Positions 10,313 to 22,140 are shown, counted from the stretch's first letter. The stretch: DNA of 64,000 bases from Gammaproteobacteria bacterium (GCA_030828385.1 JAURCS010000007.1:1-64000), one strand, 5' to 3'. The notes: generated by a model not told the origin, from the sequence alone. Numbers and translations: made by a program.

Positions 10313-10389
10313 TGGTCGGAGTGGCCGGATTTGAACCGACGACCACCACACCCCCAGTGTGGTGCGCTACCAGGCTGCGCTACACTCCG
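10313..10389 (-). tRNA. tRNA-Pro (anticodon GGG)
   Basis: The minus strand folds into a full cloverleaf: acceptor stem CGGAGTG pairing with CACTCCG, D-arm GCGCAGCCTGGTAGCGC, anticodon loop CTGGGGG giving GGG, T-arm GGTTCAAATCC, discriminator A and an encoded CCA. 77 bases. It lies downstream of the MerR-type gene, the same position as in Pseudomonas. Confidence 0.97.
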
Positions 10390-10441
10390 ACGTAATCTGT
10401 ATTTAAAACGGAATAACTACTGCGAAACTGGCTGATTGATA

Positions 10442-10798
10442 TCAGGCCAGATCTTTCAACGCTTCCTCAACATCACTAATCAGGTCCCTGACCAGCTGTT
10501 TATTGACTGCAGGTGCCTTGTCCTGAGTATCACTACCTGCCATACGCTGTCTTGCTCCACCAATAGTGAAGCCCTGCTCATAGAGTAGTTCTCTAATCTG
10601 TCGGATTAACATCACATCCTGACGCTGGTAATAACGTCGGTTGCCTCTGCGTTTTACAGGTTTGAGCTGAGTGAATTCCTGTTCCCAGTAACGCAATACA
10701 TGGGGTTTTACATCACAGAGATTGCTAACCTCGCCGATTGTGAAATAGCGTTTAGCAGGAATTTCAGGAAGTTCAGCGTTATGACTTGGTTCCAGCAT
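10442..10798 (-). CDS. MerR family transcriptional regulator
   Basis: A 118-residue DNA-binding protein with an N-terminal MerR winged helix: [25 protein letters not shown], then the [19 protein letters not shown] helix. The C-terminal effector region is short. The start is placed at the ATG at 10798, which overlaps the 3' end of ihfA by 20 bases, so the two are translationally coupled. Its target is unknown. The ihfA-merR-tRNA-Pro order is conserved in gammaproteobacteria. Confidence 0.9.
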   Translation of the reverse strand: MLEPSHNAELPEIPAKRYFTIGEVSNLCDVKPHVLRYWEQEFTQLKPVKRRGNRRYYQRQDVMLIRQIRELLYEQGFTIGGARQRMAGSDTQDKAPAVNKQLVRDLISDVEEALKDLA

Positions 10799-11087
10799 AA
10801 TCTTCAACTCTTGATTTTAGTTTTTGTCCTGGTCGGAAGGTTACTACGCGTCGCGCCTGAATTGGGATTTCTTCACCGGTTTTCGGGTTTCTGCCTGGAC
10901 GCTGGCGCTTGTCGCGCAGATCAAAATTGCCAAAACCTGACAGTTTCACCTGCTCGTTACCTTCCAGCGAGAGCCTAATTTCTTCAAAGAATTGCTCTAC
11001 AAGCTCTTTGGCTTCCCGTTTGTTGAGACCCATCTCATCAAACAGTTTTTCAGCCATCTCTGCTTTTGTCAGTGCACTACCGGACAT
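10779..11087 (-). CDS. ihfA: integration host factor subunit alpha
   Basis: DNA-bending nucleoid protein, 102 residues, which forms a heterodimer with IhfB (encoded at 25198-25506). It begins [33 protein letters not shown] and contains the DNA-intercalating [12 protein letters not shown] arm with its proline. The GRNPKTG motif and the length identify the alpha subunit, and the position after pheT confirms it. The 205 bases upstream carry an 11-base tandem repeat and probably an own promoter. Confidence 0.96.
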   Translation of the reverse strand: MSGSALTKAEMAEKLFDEMGLNKREAKELVEQFFEEIRLSLEGNEQVKLSGFGNFDLRDKRQRPGRNPKTGEEIPIQARRVVTFRPGQKLKSRVEDYAGTKS

Positions 11088-11115
11088 AGCTCTCTACCTT
11101 TTCTACTTTTCTAGC

Positions 11116-11153
11116 TTTGCTATTACTTTGCTATTACTTTGCTATTATTTTGC
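11116..11153. repeat. 11-base tandem repeat upstream of ihfA
   Basis: TTTGCTATTAC is repeated head to tail at 11116, 11127 and 11138 (the last copy ends in T), followed by a partial TTTGCT at 11149. It lies 30-65 bases upstream of the ihfA start, probably in its 5' leader or promoter. Confidence 0.85.
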
Positions 11154-11292
11154 TCTAGATCTAACTATAGACCTGGTCAAATAGCGTTAGCGAGAAAGAG
11201 GCTAAGCTCTCATACTAATGATCGATTGATCCCGATATTTTGTCCGCTAACTGACCTGCAAATTACAAAATTTATACTAATGAAAACCCTGT

Positions 11293-13668
11293 TTACATCC
11301 TTAACTCAGCATTAAATTGTGCTTCTAGGACGTTGATACAGTTATTAATTATTGAGTTTATCTCTTCATCCGTAAGAGTGCGGGAAGGATGCTGGAAGGT
11401 CAAGCCTATTGCAAGACTTTTTTTAGTTTTTTCAATGTTTTGGCCCTGATAAACGTCAAAAATAACGATTTCAGAGAGCAGTTCCCCCGCCTTTTCCTTG
11501 ATAGCAAGCTGTATTTCTCCAGTCTGCTGAGCAACATCTACGATTACGGCAAGGTCACGGCGTACTGACGGGAAGCGAGACAGCTCCTGGTAAACGGGTA
11601 ATCTTGCCTCTGCAACAGCCTCAAGGTCCAGTTCCATAAGGTAAACTTTTCCATTAATATCAATGTGTTGCTGAGCACTTGAAGCTAAGGCGCCGAGCCA
11701 GCCAATAGTTTTCTCTCCACGGACCACACGTGCAGTCTGACCTGGCTGCAGTGCTGGATGAGTATCCGCGATAAAAGAAAAGCCCTGTTCTTCCAGTGTC
11801 AGACCCAGCAAAGATTCCAGATCTCCCTTCATACTGAAGAAATCGACAGGCGTTCCCTGCTCTCCCCATTGCTCTGGAAACTGACTTCCCCACAATATAG
11901 AAGCTACTTTAGATATCTGCTCTATATTATTGTTTCTGTTTGAAAATACAAGCCCTGATTCAAATATTCTTACACGGTTTTGCTGACGGTGATGATTATA
12001 CTGCAGGGTACCAAGCAAGCCTGGCCAAAGACTTGTGCGCATGACAGACATATCCTGGGATATGGGGTTTGCCAATGGCAGCAGATCCGTCTCCGCTGCA
12101 CCCAGAAGCAACTCCAGCTTTTTATCGACAAAGCTGTAGGTAATGACTTCCTGGTAACCCAGCGCGGTAAGACGTTCTCGAATTGTCGGTAAACCAACCC
12201 TTGCCTCGACCTGGGGTTTCAGCGAAAAACGGCTGAGCGGCTCGGTGACTGGCAGATTATCGTAGCCAAAGATCCTGGCCAGCTCTTCGACCAGATCTTC
12301 TTCAATAGCGATGTCAAAGCGCCAGGAAGGTACTGCAAACGTCCAGCTCTCTGCATCTTTGTTTATCAGGGTAAGCCCAAGACCGGTTAGAATTGACTCA
12401 ACCTGCTCTGCACTCATGGTAATTCCGAGAATACGGGAAATTCGCTCTGCTCTTAGTGCGACAGTTTTGTCTTCAGGCAGGGACTGCACCTCTTCTATGA
12501 CAGGTCCGGCCTCACCGCCTACTATCTCCAGTAGTAAGGTTGTAGCCCGCTCCATCGCCTGACGCGGCAGGTTAAAATCAACCCCGCGCTCAAAGCGGTG
12601 CGCCGCATCTGTCTGCAGGCCATAGGATCGAGCCTTGCCAGCGATGCATTGTGGGGTAAAAAAAGCACTTTCCAGAAATATATGGCTGGTATATGCCTGA
12701 ACCGAGCTGTCCAGACCTCCCATTACACCGGCAATTGCGAGGGCCTTTTTGCTATCAGCAATAACCAGGGTATCCGGACTTAACTCCACTTCCTTACCAT
12801 CCAGCAGGGTCAACTTTTCCTTGTTTGCAGCCAGGCGCACATTAATACCGCCTTCGAGTTTTTCGTAATCAAAGGCATGCATGGGCTGGCCAAGCTCCAT
12901 TATCACCAGATTCGTGACATCGACGACAGGGTCTATACTCTTGATGCCGCTGCGCCGAAGCCTTTCCTGTAACCACTGTGGCGACTGAACGTCTGGATTA
13001 ATATTTTTCAGAACTCTGCCCAAATAACGCGGGCAATGTTGCGGGCTTTCCAGGCTAATTGGAAAAGTTTCGTCAATTTGTGGGGCGACTGTATCTATAG
13101 AGGGGGCTGTGACCTGTAAGTTGTTTAACACCCCTACTTCCCGTGCTATACCGGCAATACTTAAACAATCGCCCCGGTTTGGCGTAAGGTCAACCTCAAT
13201 AAGAGAATCATCCAGCGCAAGAAATTTGCGGATATCTATCCCGAGTTCTGCCTCTGCGGGAAGCACCATAATGCCATCTGACTGTTCTGCAAGACCCAGT
13301 TCCTCTGCGGAACAAATCATGCCGAAGGATTCTACACCGCGCAATTTGGCTTTTTTAATCTTGAATTCTTTGCCTAATAGAGCGCCAAGACTGGCATAGG
13401 CTACTTTTTGGCCAGCCGCAACATTAGCGGCACCGCACACCACCTGGAAAAGATCTGTGCCATTAAACACCTGACAGACTCGCAGTTTATCGGCATCAGG
13501 GTGGGGTTCTACACTTCGAACTTCTGCAATGATTACGCCACTGAAATACTGGCCTGCAGCTGTAACGCTGTCGACCTCAAGCCCCGCCATAGTGAGCTGA
13601 GCAACAAGCGTATCCGTATCTATATCAGGATTGATCCATTCCCTTAACCAGCTTTCACTGAATTGCAT
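11293..13668 (-). CDS. pheT: phenylalanine-tRNA ligase subunit beta
   Basis: Beta subunit of the alpha2-beta2 phenylalanyl-tRNA synthetase. At 791 residues it is close to E. coli (795). It has the N-terminal tRNA-binding (EMAP-like) domain (about 40-150), the B3/B4 editing region, the B5 domain and a C-terminal anticodon-binding domain beginning near YQELSRFPSVRRDLAVIV. It follows pheS with a 2-base gap, so the two are co-transcribed and probably translationally coupled. Confidence 0.98.
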   Translation of the reverse strand: MQFSESWLREWINPDIDTDTLVAQLTMAGLEVDSVTAAGQYFSGVIIAEVRSVEPHPDADKLRVCQVFNGTDLFQVVCGAANVAAGQKVAYASLGALLGKEFKIKKAKLRGVESFGMICSAEELGLAEQSDGIMVLPAEAELGIDIRKFLALDDSLIEVDLTPNRGDCLSIAGIAREVGVLNNLQVTAPSIDTVAPQIDETFPISLESPQHCPRYLGRVLKNINPDVQSPQWLQERLRRSGIKSIDPVVDVTNLVIMELGQPMHAFDYEKLEGGINVRLAANKEKLTLLDGKEVELSPDTLVIADSKKALAIAGVMGGLDSSVQAYTSHIFLESAFFTPQCIAGKARSYGLQTDAAHRFERGVDFNLPRQAMERATTLLLEIVGGEAGPVIEEVQSLPEDKTVALRAERISRILGITMSAEQVESILTGLGLTLINKDAESWTFAVPSWRFDIAIEEDLVEELARIFGYDNLPVTEPLSRFSLKPQVEARVGLPTIRERLTALGYQEVITYSFVDKKLELLLGAAETDLLPLANPISQDMSVMRTSLWPGLLGTLQYNHHRQQNRVRIFESGLVFSNRNNNIEQISKVASILWGSQFPEQWGEQGTPVDFFSMKGDLESLLGLTLEEQGFSFIADTHPALQPGQTARVVRGEKTIGWLGALASSAQQHIDINGKVYLMELDLEAVAEARLPVYQELSRFPSVRRDLAVIVDVAQQTGEIQLAIKEKAGELLSEIVIFDVYQGQNIEKTKKSLAIGLTFQHPSRTLTDEEINSIINNCINVLEAQFNAELRM

Positions 13669-13670
13669 GC

Positions 13671-14711
<1,041 letters not shown>

Positions 14712-14739
14712 TTACCCATGACAACCTTGTTAGAAAGCA

Positions 14740-14761
14740 GGCTGCTTCCAGTGAAGCAGCC
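14740..14761 (-). terminator. hairpin between rplT and pheS (possible attenuator)
   Basis: GGCTGCTTC (14740-14748) and GAAGCAGCC (14753-14761) form a perfect 9-bp stem with a 4-base loop. In the minus-strand transcript it is followed by TGCTTTCT rather than a clean U-run, so termination would be partial. E. coli pheST is controlled by attenuation at the equivalent place; no pheM-like leader peptide was identified here. Confidence 0.45.
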
Positions 14762-14773
14762 AAATCCCGGTTA

Positions 14774-15130
14774 TCAGGCTAAGGCAGCCTTGGCCTGCTC
14801 AACAACAGCAGAAAAAGCTTCTTTATCATTGACGGCCAGATCGGCCAGTACCCTGCGGTCCATTTCAATGTTCGCTTTTTTCAAGCCGGCTATCAGGCGG
14901 CTGTAAGACATTCCCAGTTCTCTTGCCTGGGCATTGATACGTGTAATCCAGAGTGCGCGAAATACACGCTTCTTCACACGACGGTCACGATAGGCATATT
15001 GACCTGCCTTGATGACTGCCTGCTTGGCTACGCGAAATACTCTGCTACGGGCACCGTAATACCCTTTAGCCTGCTTTAATACTTTTTTGTGCTTGCGACG
15101 GGCTACAACCCCGCGTTTAACTCGTGCCAT
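14774..15130 (-). CDS. rplT: 50S ribosomal protein L20
   Basis: 118-residue ribosomal protein that binds 23S rRNA early in 50S assembly and represses its own operon in E. coli. The sequence begins [18 protein letters not shown], followed by [25 protein letters not shown], which is diagnostic. It lies 33 bases after rpmI, in the infC-rpmI-rplT operon. Confidence 0.98.
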   Translation of the reverse strand: MARVKRGVVARRKHKKVLKQAKGYYGARSRVFRVAKQAVIKAGQYAYRDRRVKKRVFRALWITRINAQARELGMSYSRLIAGLKKANIEMDRRVLADLAVNDKEAFSAVVEQAKAALA

Positions 15131-15163
15131 TTTTATATCCTCCGAGAATAATTATTAAGACCA

Positions 15164-15358
15164 TTAATCCAGACGCAACATGCGTTTTACATTACCGAGA
15201 TCGGCAGGATTTACCTGCTGAGTCCCGCGTAACTGACGCTTACGCTTGGTGGTCATCTTGGTTAGGATATGGCTTTTATAAGCGCTTTTACGCTTGATAC
15301 CCGACCCGGTTTTTTTAAAACGCTTGGCCGCGCCACTGTGAACTTTCTGCTTTGGCAT
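15164..15358 (-). CDS. rpmI: 50S ribosomal protein L35
   Basis: 64-residue basic ribosomal protein starting [20 protein letters not shown]. The frame extends upstream to 15406, but the ATG at 15358 has GGAG nine bases upstream and gives the exact family length. The ATG at 15364 lies only three bases from the same GGAG and is less likely. Second gene of infC-rpmI-rplT. Confidence 0.95.
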   Translation of the reverse strand: MPKQKVHSGAAKRFKKTGSGIKRKSAYKSHILTKMTTKRKRQLRGTQQVNPADLGNVKRMLRLD

Positions 15359-15439
15359 TTTCATAAACTCCGCATTTAAAGGTGGCTTGGCCTTTCCTGA
15401 AGGCATACCCCTTTACGATTAATAAAATGAAACAAGTCC

Positions 15440-15463
15440 CCTGCCCCCGCTATTGACGGGAGT
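15440..15463 (-). promoter_or_regulatory. infC-rpmI intergenic hairpin, possible L20 operator element
   Basis: On the minus strand CTCCCGTCAATAGCGGGGG can form a short CCCG/CGGG hairpin ahead of rpmI. In E. coli and other bacteria L20 binds structured RNA in this region to repress rpmI-rplT. The stem here is short, and the assignment is from position rather than from a matched motif. Confidence 0.3.
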
Positions 15464-15492
15464 TTTCCGACAATTAAGTGGTAAGGTTACTG

Positions 15493-16029
15493 CTACTTTT
15501 TCTTTAAAGGTGCAAGGACCATGGTTAACTGACGACCTTCCATTTTTGGATCCTGGTCGACCGTGCCATACTCCAAGAGATCTTCCTTGATACGCATCAT
15601 CATCTCTGCACCCAACTCTTGATGGGCCATTTCACGGCCACGGAATCGTAATGAAACCTTGGCCCTGTCCCCATCTTCTAGGAAACGTATCAGGTTGCGT
15701 AGTTTTACCTGATAATCTCCTTCTTCCGTCCCTGGTCTGAACTTCATCTCCTTGATATGAATTACTTTCTGTTTCTTTTTGTTCGCTGCTTTCTGTTTCT
15801 TCAGTTCAAACACATGTTTGCCAAAATCCATAATTTTGCAAACAGGTGGTTCTGCATCCGGAGAAATTAATACAAGATCCAGCTTGGATTCATCTGCCAG
15901 TCCTCTGGCCTCTTCTAGGCTGACTATTCCCTGCTGTCCACCATCGGAAAGGATTAAACGCACGGGATCACTTAAGATCTCGTCGTTTACCAGTGCTTTC
16001 TTGCTCTTGTCACTATCTCGCTTGATAAT
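15493..16029 (-). CDS. infC: translation initiation factor IF-3 (rare start codon)
   Basis: IF-3 binds the 30S subunit and proofreads the start codon and initiator tRNA. About 178 residues; the N-domain includes [19 protein letters not shown] and the C-domain [20 protein letters not shown] and [15 protein letters not shown]. There is no ATG or GTG at the N-terminus: the codons after the GGAG at about 16036-16039 are TTG (16032), ATT (16029) and ATC (16026). ATT, six bases from GGAG, is the known AUU-type start used in autoregulation of infC, so I choose it. thrS lies 27-30 bases upstream. Confidence 0.93.
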   Translation of the reverse strand: MIKRDSDKSKKALVNDEILSDPVRLILSDGGQQGIVSLEEARGLADESKLDLVLISPDAEPPVCKIMDFGKHVFELKKQKAANKKKQKVIHIKEMKFRPGTEEGDYQVKLRNLIRFLEDGDRAKVSLRFRGREMAHQELGAEMMMRIKEDLLEYGTVDQDPKMEGRQLTMVLAPLKKK

Positions 16030-16059
16030 CAAATTCTCCGCTTTATTTTGCTGATTTTT

Positions 16060-17991
16060 TTAGGCTTCAACCGGGCCACTTGCACGCCCCAGCTGGTCTA
16101 TATCCTGTTGTAACAGTACCGAGAATTCATCGATAGTCATTACACCCAGGTCATTTCCGGTTCTGTCACGCACAGCGACTGACCCTGCTTCAACTTCCTT
16201 ATCGCCGACAACCAGCAAGTAAGGAATCTTCTGCAGCGTGTGCTCGCGGATTTTAAAGCCGATTTTTTCATTTCTCAAGTCAGCTTTTACCCGGAACCCC
16301 TTGTTTTGCAATGATTTCACTACTTTTTCACAATAATCGGCCTGTTTGTCGGTAATATTCAGAATTACCGCCTGCTCCGGTGCCAGCCAGCCGGGAAAGG
16401 CTCCCTCGTAATGCTCGATCAAAATACCGATGAACCGCTCAAATGAGCCAAAAATTGCCCGGTGTAACATCACTGGCGTTTCTTTGGTGTTGTTCTCAGT
16501 CACAAATTCAGCACCCAATCTACCAGGCATGGAAAAGTCGACCTGAATAGTGCCACACTGCATTTGCCGGCCCATACAATCTTTCAGTGTAAATTCAATT
16601 TTTGGTCCGTAAAAAGCACCCTCACCCGGTTGCAGGTCCCAGGGCTTGCCGGTTTCATTCAGAGCTATTTCCAGCGCTTTTTCTGCTTCATCCCAGATTT
16701 CATCGGACCCAACGCGCTTTTCAGGACGTGTTGATAATTTCAGCAGCACTTCCTCAAAACCGAAATCGTTGTAAACCTTATTAACCAACTGAATAAACTC
16801 AGATACTTCAGCCTGAATGTCCTCTTTTGCACAGAATATATGCGCATCATCCTGGGTGAAACTGCGAACGCGCATAAGACCATGCATGGCACCAGAAGGC
16901 TCATAGCGATGACAGGCCCCAAATTCAGCCAGACGCAAGGGCAAGTCTCTGTAACTTTTCAGCCCCTGGTTAAAAACCTGAATATGGCAAGGACAATTCA
17001 TTGGCTTGATGGCATACATCCGGTTGTCAGACTCGACGCTGAACATTTCATCGGCAAATTTGTCCGCATGTCCGGATTTTTCCCACAATGAATAATCAAC
17101 CAGTTGTGGTGTATTAATTTCCTGGTAGCCATTGTCCTTCCAGATATTCTGCATGTATTCGCGAATTATCTGGTAAACAGTCCAGCCCTTTGGATGCCAG
17201 AACACCATGCCAGGTGCCTCTTCCTGAAAATGGAACAGTTCAAAGCGCTTACCCAGTTTTCTGTGGTCACGGCGTTCAGCTTCCTCGATCATATGCAGGT
17301 ATTGTTTCAGATCTTTCTTGTCGTTCCAGGCAGTGCCATAGATACGCTGCAACATTTCATTACTGGAATCGCCACGCCAGTAGGCGCCGGCCACGGACAT
17401 TAACTTGAAAGACTTGATAGCGCCGGTAGCAGGAACGTGAGGCCCCCGGCACAGATCGATAAACTCACCCTGCTTGTAAAAGGAAAGTTCTTCGTCACCC
17501 GGAATGCTTTCCATTATTTCAACTTTGTACTTTTCACCCATGTCACTAAACAGAGCTTTTGCCTCGGCTCTGCTCATGACCGAACGCGCAACAGGAATAT
17601 TTTCCCTTGTAAGTCGTGTCATTTCCTTTTCTATAGCTTGCAGGTCTTCTGGCGTAAATGGCCTCTCATAGGCAAAATCATAGAAAAAGCCATTTTCTAT
17701 TACTGGACCTATGGTGACCTGAGCTTCCGGAAACAGGTTCTGCACAGCATTGGCCATCAGATGAGCACAGGAATGTCTTATGATCTCGAGACCTTCATCA
17801 TCGCGCCCGGTAATGATGGATAATTCAGTGTCCGCCTCGATCAGATACGAAACATCTACTGCCTCGCCATTTACTTTTCCGGCAAGCGCAGCTTTGGCCA
17901 GTCCGGGGCCGATTGATTCTGCAACCTGAAGGACTGTAACCGGACTATCAAATGTTTTCTGACTGCCGTCAGGCAGAGTGATGGCTACCAT
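16060..17991 (-). CDS. thrS: threonine-tRNA ligase
   Basis: Class II synthetase for threonine, 643 residues (E. coli 642). Domains in order: TGS (about 1-62), the SAD editing domain with the HSCAHLM metal-binding histidines, the catalytic core with the zinc cysteine in [12 protein letters not shown] and motif 2 around [21 protein letters not shown], then the anticodon-binding domain (about 540-640). First gene of the thrS-infC-rpmI-rplT-pheST string. Confidence 0.98.
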   Translation of the reverse strand: MVAITLPDGSQKTFDSPVTVLQVAESIGPGLAKAALAGKVNGEAVDVSYLIEADTELSIITGRDDEGLEIIRHSCAHLMANAVQNLFPEAQVTIGPVIENGFFYDFAYERPFTPEDLQAIEKEMTRLTRENIPVARSVMSRAEAKALFSDMGEKYKVEIMESIPGDEELSFYKQGEFIDLCRGPHVPATGAIKSFKLMSVAGAYWRGDSSNEMLQRIYGTAWNDKKDLKQYLHMIEEAERRDHRKLGKRFELFHFQEEAPGMVFWHPKGWTVYQIIREYMQNIWKDNGYQEINTPQLVDYSLWEKSGHADKFADEMFSVESDNRMYAIKPMNCPCHIQVFNQGLKSYRDLPLRLAEFGACHRYEPSGAMHGLMRVRSFTQDDAHIFCAKEDIQAEVSEFIQLVNKVYNDFGFEEVLLKLSTRPEKRVGSDEIWDEAEKALEIALNETGKPWDLQPGEGAFYGPKIEFTLKDCMGRQMQCGTIQVDFSMPGRLGAEFVTENNTKETPVMLHRAIFGSFERFIGILIEHYEGAFPGWLAPEQAVILNITDKQADYCEKVVKSLQNKGFRVKADLRNEKIGFKIREHTLQKIPYLLVVGDKEVEAGSVAVRDRTGNDLGVMTIDEFSVLLQQDIDQLGRASGPVEA

Positions 17992-18091
17992 CTGTTACTC
18001 AACTAGATTCAAAAAGTTATTTCTATGTGCATTACAAAAGTCTGACTGAAAAGGGGTTGCCAATATCCTGTTACAACGTCTTTCAGGGGAT

Positions 18092-18168
<77 letters not shown>

Positions 18169-18391
18169 ATTGCGATCAGTTTACCCTTTGCGGTATGGAT
18201 CAACCCAGAAACAAAATAACCGTTTCAAGAGCCGTCCGAATGTCATTTCCCAAGTCTTTCCCGGCCATCCAGTCATTAATTTAAACCGGTAATTACTGGG
18301 CATTCAGCCCTGCTTCGGGAAAGATGGGCGATTATAGTGACAAGGCTTATAAACTACAAGGATTACAGAGATATACGGGACTTAATTAAGA

Positions 18392-20422
18392 TTAGGAATT
18401 GAGTACAAAGAGCTCATTAACTTTGCCCAACTGATCACGTATCTGGGCAGCCTGTTCAAACTCGAGATTCCTGGCATGTTCGTACATGAGTTCCTGCAGC
18501 CTTGCCACTTCCTTTTCCAGTTCTGCACTACTCATGGAGGCCAGTTTTACAGCGTAATCGCCGCCTTTTTCCGCCACTTTAGCCAGATCCTTGTAGGACT
18601 TTTTTGACACTCCCGGCGCATGTGACGCCCCTTCCATGATATCGGCGACGGCTTTACGTATCCCTTGCGGCGTAATGTTATTGGCTTTATTAAATTCAAC
18701 CTGGACTTTACGGCGCGCTTCCGTGGTATCGATAGCCCTCTGCATCGACCCGGTTACGCGGTCTGCGTAGAGAATCGCCTTACCGTGGAGGTTCCTGGCA
18801 GCCCGGCCAACGGTCTGGATCAGCGAACGTTCAGACCTCAGAAAACCCTCCTTATCTGCATCCAGCACTGCAACCAGAGACACTTCCGGGATATCGAGCC
18901 CTTCCCTGAGCAGGTTAATACCTACCAGGACATCAAATACACCAAGGCGTAAGTCGCGAATAATTTCTACACGCTCGACAGTATCAATATCCGAATGCAG
19001 ATACCTCACCCTGATATTATTCTCGGCAAGGTAATCAGTAAGATCTTCAGCCATGCGCTTGGTCAATACAGTGACCAGCACCCGCTCTTCTTTTTCAACG
19101 CGAATCTTGATTTCCGACAACAGGTCATCCACCTGGTGAAGTGCCGGCCTTACCTCCAGTTCGGGATCAAGTAATCCGGTAGGACGTACAACCTGTCTTA
19201 CCAATTGCCCCTGTTTTTCTTCTTCATAGGGGCCAGGCGTAGCCGAGACAAAAATCAGCTGAGGAACCAGGTTCTCCCATTCCTCAAAACGCAGGGGACG
19301 GTTATCCAGAGCGGAGGGTAAGCGAAAGCCGTAATTAACCAGGTTTTCCTTGCGGGAACGATCGCCTTTATACATCGCGCCAATCTGGGGAATAGCCACA
19401 TGAGACTCATCGACCACCACAAAACCATCCTCTGGCAAGTAATCAAACAGGGTGGGCGGCGGCTGCCCCTCCAGTCTGCCCGACAGATAACGTGAATAAT
19501 TTTCAATTCCTGTGCAGTATCCAATTTCCCTGATCATTTCCAGATCAAACTGGGTACGCTGACCAAGTCGCTGGGCTTCTACCAGACGATTATTTTTCTC
19601 CAGGTAAGCCAGCCTTTCCTGCAACTCAAGTTTGATTTCCTCCACAGCATTCTGCAGTCGATCACGGGAGGTGACATAGTGGGATTTGGGAAATACATTC
19701 AGACGCTGGACACGTTGCTGAACCTCACCTGTCAGAGGATCAAACCATGCCAGACTTTCAATTTCTTCATCAAACATTTCAATACGAATGGCATTGGTTT
19801 CCGATTCTGCCGGATAAATATCGATCACATCCCCGCGAACTCTGTACGAAGAGCGATGCAACTCCATATCATTACGACTGTATTGCAGCTCGGCAAGACG
19901 ACGTAATAGAACTCGTTGATCCAGCTTGCCACCAACATTCAGGTGCAACACCATATCCAGATACTGGGTCGGGTCCCCCAAACCATAAATGGCAGATACT
20001 GTTGCCACAACAATGACGTCGCGGCGCTCCAGCAATGCCTTGGTAGCGGATAGGCGCATTTGTTCAATATGATCATTGACCGAAGAATCTTTCTCAATAT
20101 AGGTATCCGAAGCCGGTACATAGGCTTCCGGCTGGTAGTAATCGTAATAGGAAACGAAATACTCTACGGCATTATCAGGAAAGAATTCCTTGTATTCCCC
20201 ATAGAGTTGGGCTGCTAGAGTCTTGTTGGGCGCCATGATAAGTGTTGGCCTCTGGGATTCAGCGATCACATTGGCAATAGTGAAAGTCTTGCCTGAACCG
20301 GTGACGCCAAGCAGAGTTTGGGCCGCCAGCCCATCTTCAAGACCTTCCAGCAGGGCCGCAATTGCTTCTGGCTGATCGCCAGCTGCCTTGAACTTGGCCT
20401 GCAAATGAAATTTTTTATCCAT
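18392..20422 (-). CDS. uvrB: excinuclease ABC subunit B
   Basis: Damage-verifying helicase-like subunit of nucleotide excision repair. At 676 residues it is full length. The Walker A motif GVTGSGKT is at 39-46. The beta-hairpin region [21 protein letters not shown] follows, with the DEAD-like box VVDESHV, helicase motif QTVGRAARN and a C-terminal UVR domain ([30 protein letters not shown]) that contacts UvrA and UvrC. Single gene; its neighbour is a tRNA on each side. Confidence 0.98.
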   Translation of the reverse strand: MDKKFHLQAKFKAAGDQPEAIAALLEGLEDGLAAQTLLGVTGSGKTFTIANVIAESQRPTLIMAPNKTLAAQLYGEYKEFFPDNAVEYFVSYYDYYQPEAYVPASDTYIEKDSSVNDHIEQMRLSATKALLERRDVIVVATVSAIYGLGDPTQYLDMVLHLNVGGKLDQRVLLRRLAELQYSRNDMELHRSSYRVRGDVIDIYPAESETNAIRIEMFDEEIESLAWFDPLTGEVQQRVQRLNVFPKSHYVTSRDRLQNAVEEIKLELQERLAYLEKNNRLVEAQRLGQRTQFDLEMIREIGYCTGIENYSRYLSGRLEGQPPPTLFDYLPEDGFVVVDESHVAIPQIGAMYKGDRSRKENLVNYGFRLPSALDNRPLRFEEWENLVPQLIFVSATPGPYEEEKQGQLVRQVVRPTGLLDPELEVRPALHQVDDLLSEIKIRVEKEERVLVTVLTKRMAEDLTDYLAENNIRVRYLHSDIDTVERVEIIRDLRLGVFDVLVGINLLREGLDIPEVSLVAVLDADKEGFLRSERSLIQTVGRAARNLHGKAILYADRVTGSMQRAIDTTEARRKVQVEFNKANNITPQGIRKAVADIMEGASHAPGVSKKSYKDLAKVAEKGGDYAVKLASMSSAELEKEVARLQELMYEHARNLEFEQAAQIRDQLGKVNELFVLNS

Positions 20423-20537
20423 AGAGGGAGGTTAAATCGTTGTGGAGTCGGGCGGTAAACCCGCTATTGTATGGGTAAAGCAGTAAGCAGGTAAAACGTC
20501 TTTTTAATATCAACTGAAAATTTATCGGGCTTGAGTA

Positions 20538-20566
20538 TTGACCGTCAAGGCATTAGTAATTAGTAT
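20538..20566 (+). promoter_or_regulatory. probable sigma-70 promoter of tRNA-Asn
   Basis: TTGACC at 20538-20543 and TAGTAT at 20561-20566 are separated by exactly 17 bases. Transcription would begin near 20573, about 20 bases before the tRNA. Confidence 0.55.
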
Positions 20567-20592
20567 TCGCCTTCTCGAAAAATCCACGTTAC

Positions 20593-20667
20593 TGCCCAAT
20601 AGCTCAATGGTAGAGTAGGTGACTGTTAATCACTTGGTTGTTGGTTCGAGTCCAACTTGGGCAGCCA
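20593..20667 (+). tRNA. tRNA-Asn (anticodon GTT)
   Basis: Acceptor TGCCCAA pairs with TTGGGCA; D-arm GCTCAATGGTAGAGT, anticodon loop CTGTTAA giving GTT, T-arm TTGGTTCGAGTCCAA, discriminator G and encoded CCA. 75 bases. The P. aeruginosa O-antigen locus lies between a tRNA-Asn gene and ihfB, which makes this position informative. Confidence 0.96.
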
Positions 20668-21093
20668 TTTTCCACTCCCCGCTGTATTTAAGCCATATCC
20701 TCGATATTGGCAGACGATATAAGGTGATATCGGCAGATAAAGTAAGATCTATCAAGGTATGCCTGATTACAGCAAGAGTTTGTCAGCAGGTGTTCGCGCT
20801 AAAATAAGCATTCGCCGCTTTTTTAATTTCTTTCTACTCTCTTTTAAAACTCTTTCAAGCCTCTCTCGAGCCTCTTCCACCCCTCTTGCAAGCCTCTTTC
20901 TACTATTTACTACTCCCATTTTATTACCTGTCTGCTCTCTTCCTACTATTTTTTTATCTTTTCCCGCTGCTACTTTTGTATGATTTTTGTCTGATTTTAG
21001 TCTGATGCCCACTTCTTTACTGATTTTCCATTATCTCTGTTCTATGACTTTTTAATTCAGGCTTTTATATTGTCGCTACTATCATCCATGCAC
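20668..21093. other. gene-free pyrimidine-rich stretch after tRNA-Asn
   Basis: No credible gene is seen in these 426 bases. From about 20815 to 21060 the plus strand is strongly pyrimidine-biased, with recurring CTCTTTC, GCCTCT and TACTA words (for example CAAGCCTCT at about 20867 and 20890). The apparent frames here are low-complexity. It may contain transcription ends for tRNA-Asn and the glycosyltransferase. Confidence 0.6.
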
Positions 21094-22140
21094 CTATGCA
21101 CCCATGTTTTTGCCTATGTTTTTTGTTTCCTTCAGATCATGCAATTGGCTTGCCCTAACCTTCATCGTCAGCAACAACAGCGGTAGCCAGGCAATCATTA
21201 CGAGGACAAGCCCCCAGTCGGGATATCGGTGACAAATCCAGGCCAGAGGCAATAACCAGAAAATATTAATGGCAGAAGCCAGCATTACAACCTGCAGATG
21301 ACTGTTTAACCGGCGCGCAGCAATCTGGTATGCATGATTGCGATGAGCGTAATACCAGGTTTCACCGTCAGACATTCTTTTTATCAGCGTATATGTTGAA
21401 TCTACGATAAATACACCAGCCAAAATGCTCCATACCCATATATTGGTAAGGCCGGAAGTCGTACTGATCAAAGCCGCCACACCCAATATGAAACCAAGAA
21501 AATTACTACCGCAATCTCCCATAAATAGTCGTGCTGGCGGGAAGTTGACCAGCAGGAAACCTGACAGACAGGCAACCAGGAGCAGTGACAGGTTTCTCAG
21601 CGCCTCACTATCATCAGAAAAGGTAAGCCAGATAACCGATAACAAAATAAACAGGGTCTCCATGGTAGCGATACCATCCAGCCCATCCATAAAATTAAAT
21701 AGGTTAATAAACCAGAGCATAGCGGCAAAAATTAACAGGTAGCCGATAAATCCAAGGTCCAGACCAAGTCCAAAGAAAGGCAGCACAGGACTGCCAAAGA
21801 TCGCCAGAACGCCGAACACAGCGACAGCCTGAGTCGATAGCCTGGGACCAATTCCTAGCTGAAAAATATCATCCATAAGCCCCAAAACAGCGATTGAAAA
21901 CCCGAGTAACAAGACAAGGGAGTAGTTAAAACCTGGATCCTCCACTCTGAATACAAGAAGTGCAGCAATACAGAACACGGTGACAAATGCCATGCCTCCA
22001 GCCGTCGGCGTAGGAGTCTCGTGTGAGCTCCTGTCATTGGGAATATCCAGCCAGTGACGCCCCTTCGACAGCCAGATTATCAGGCAGCATGCCAGTAACG
22101 AAAAAACAAAAGCTGCCGATAACAGCAAGGTATTATTCAT
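21094..22140 (-). CDS. WbpL/WecA-type polyprenyl-phosphate glycosyl-1-phosphate transferase
   Basis: Integral membrane enzyme of the MraY/WecA superfamily (glycosyltransferase family 4), which transfers a sugar-1-phosphate from a UDP-sugar to undecaprenyl phosphate, starting O-antigen or other glycan synthesis. It has 348 residues and about ten transmembrane segments. Motifs: SHETPTPTAGG, LGLMDDIF (Asp-Asp), NFMDGLDGIATME, FMGDCGSNFLGF and the C-terminal HRNHAYQ. The closest recalled type is Pseudomonas WbpL. No other polysaccharide genes accompany it. The 5' leader contains a perfect 11-bp inverted repeat. Confidence 0.88.
   Translation of the reverse strand: MNNTLLLSAAFVFSLLACCLIIWLSKGRHWLDIPNDRSSHETPTPTAGGMAFVTVFCIAALLVFRVEDPGFNYSLVLLLGFSIAVLGLMDDIFQLGIGPRLSTQAVAVFGVLAIFGSPVLPFFGLGLDLGFIGYLLIFAAMLWFINLFNFMDGLDGIATMETLFILLSVIWLTFSDDSEALRNLSLLLVACLSGFLLVNFPPARLFMGDCGSNFLGFILGVAALISTTSGLTNIWVWSILAGVFIVDSTYTLIKRMSDGETWYYAHRNHAYQIAARRLNSHLQVVMLASAINIFWLLPLAWICHRYPDWGLVLVMIAWLPLLLLTMKVRASQLHDLKETKNIGKNMGA

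Noticed and set aside
20619-20807. Short open frame over tRNA-Asn
   Set aside because: It begins inside the tRNA and extends into low-complexity sequence.
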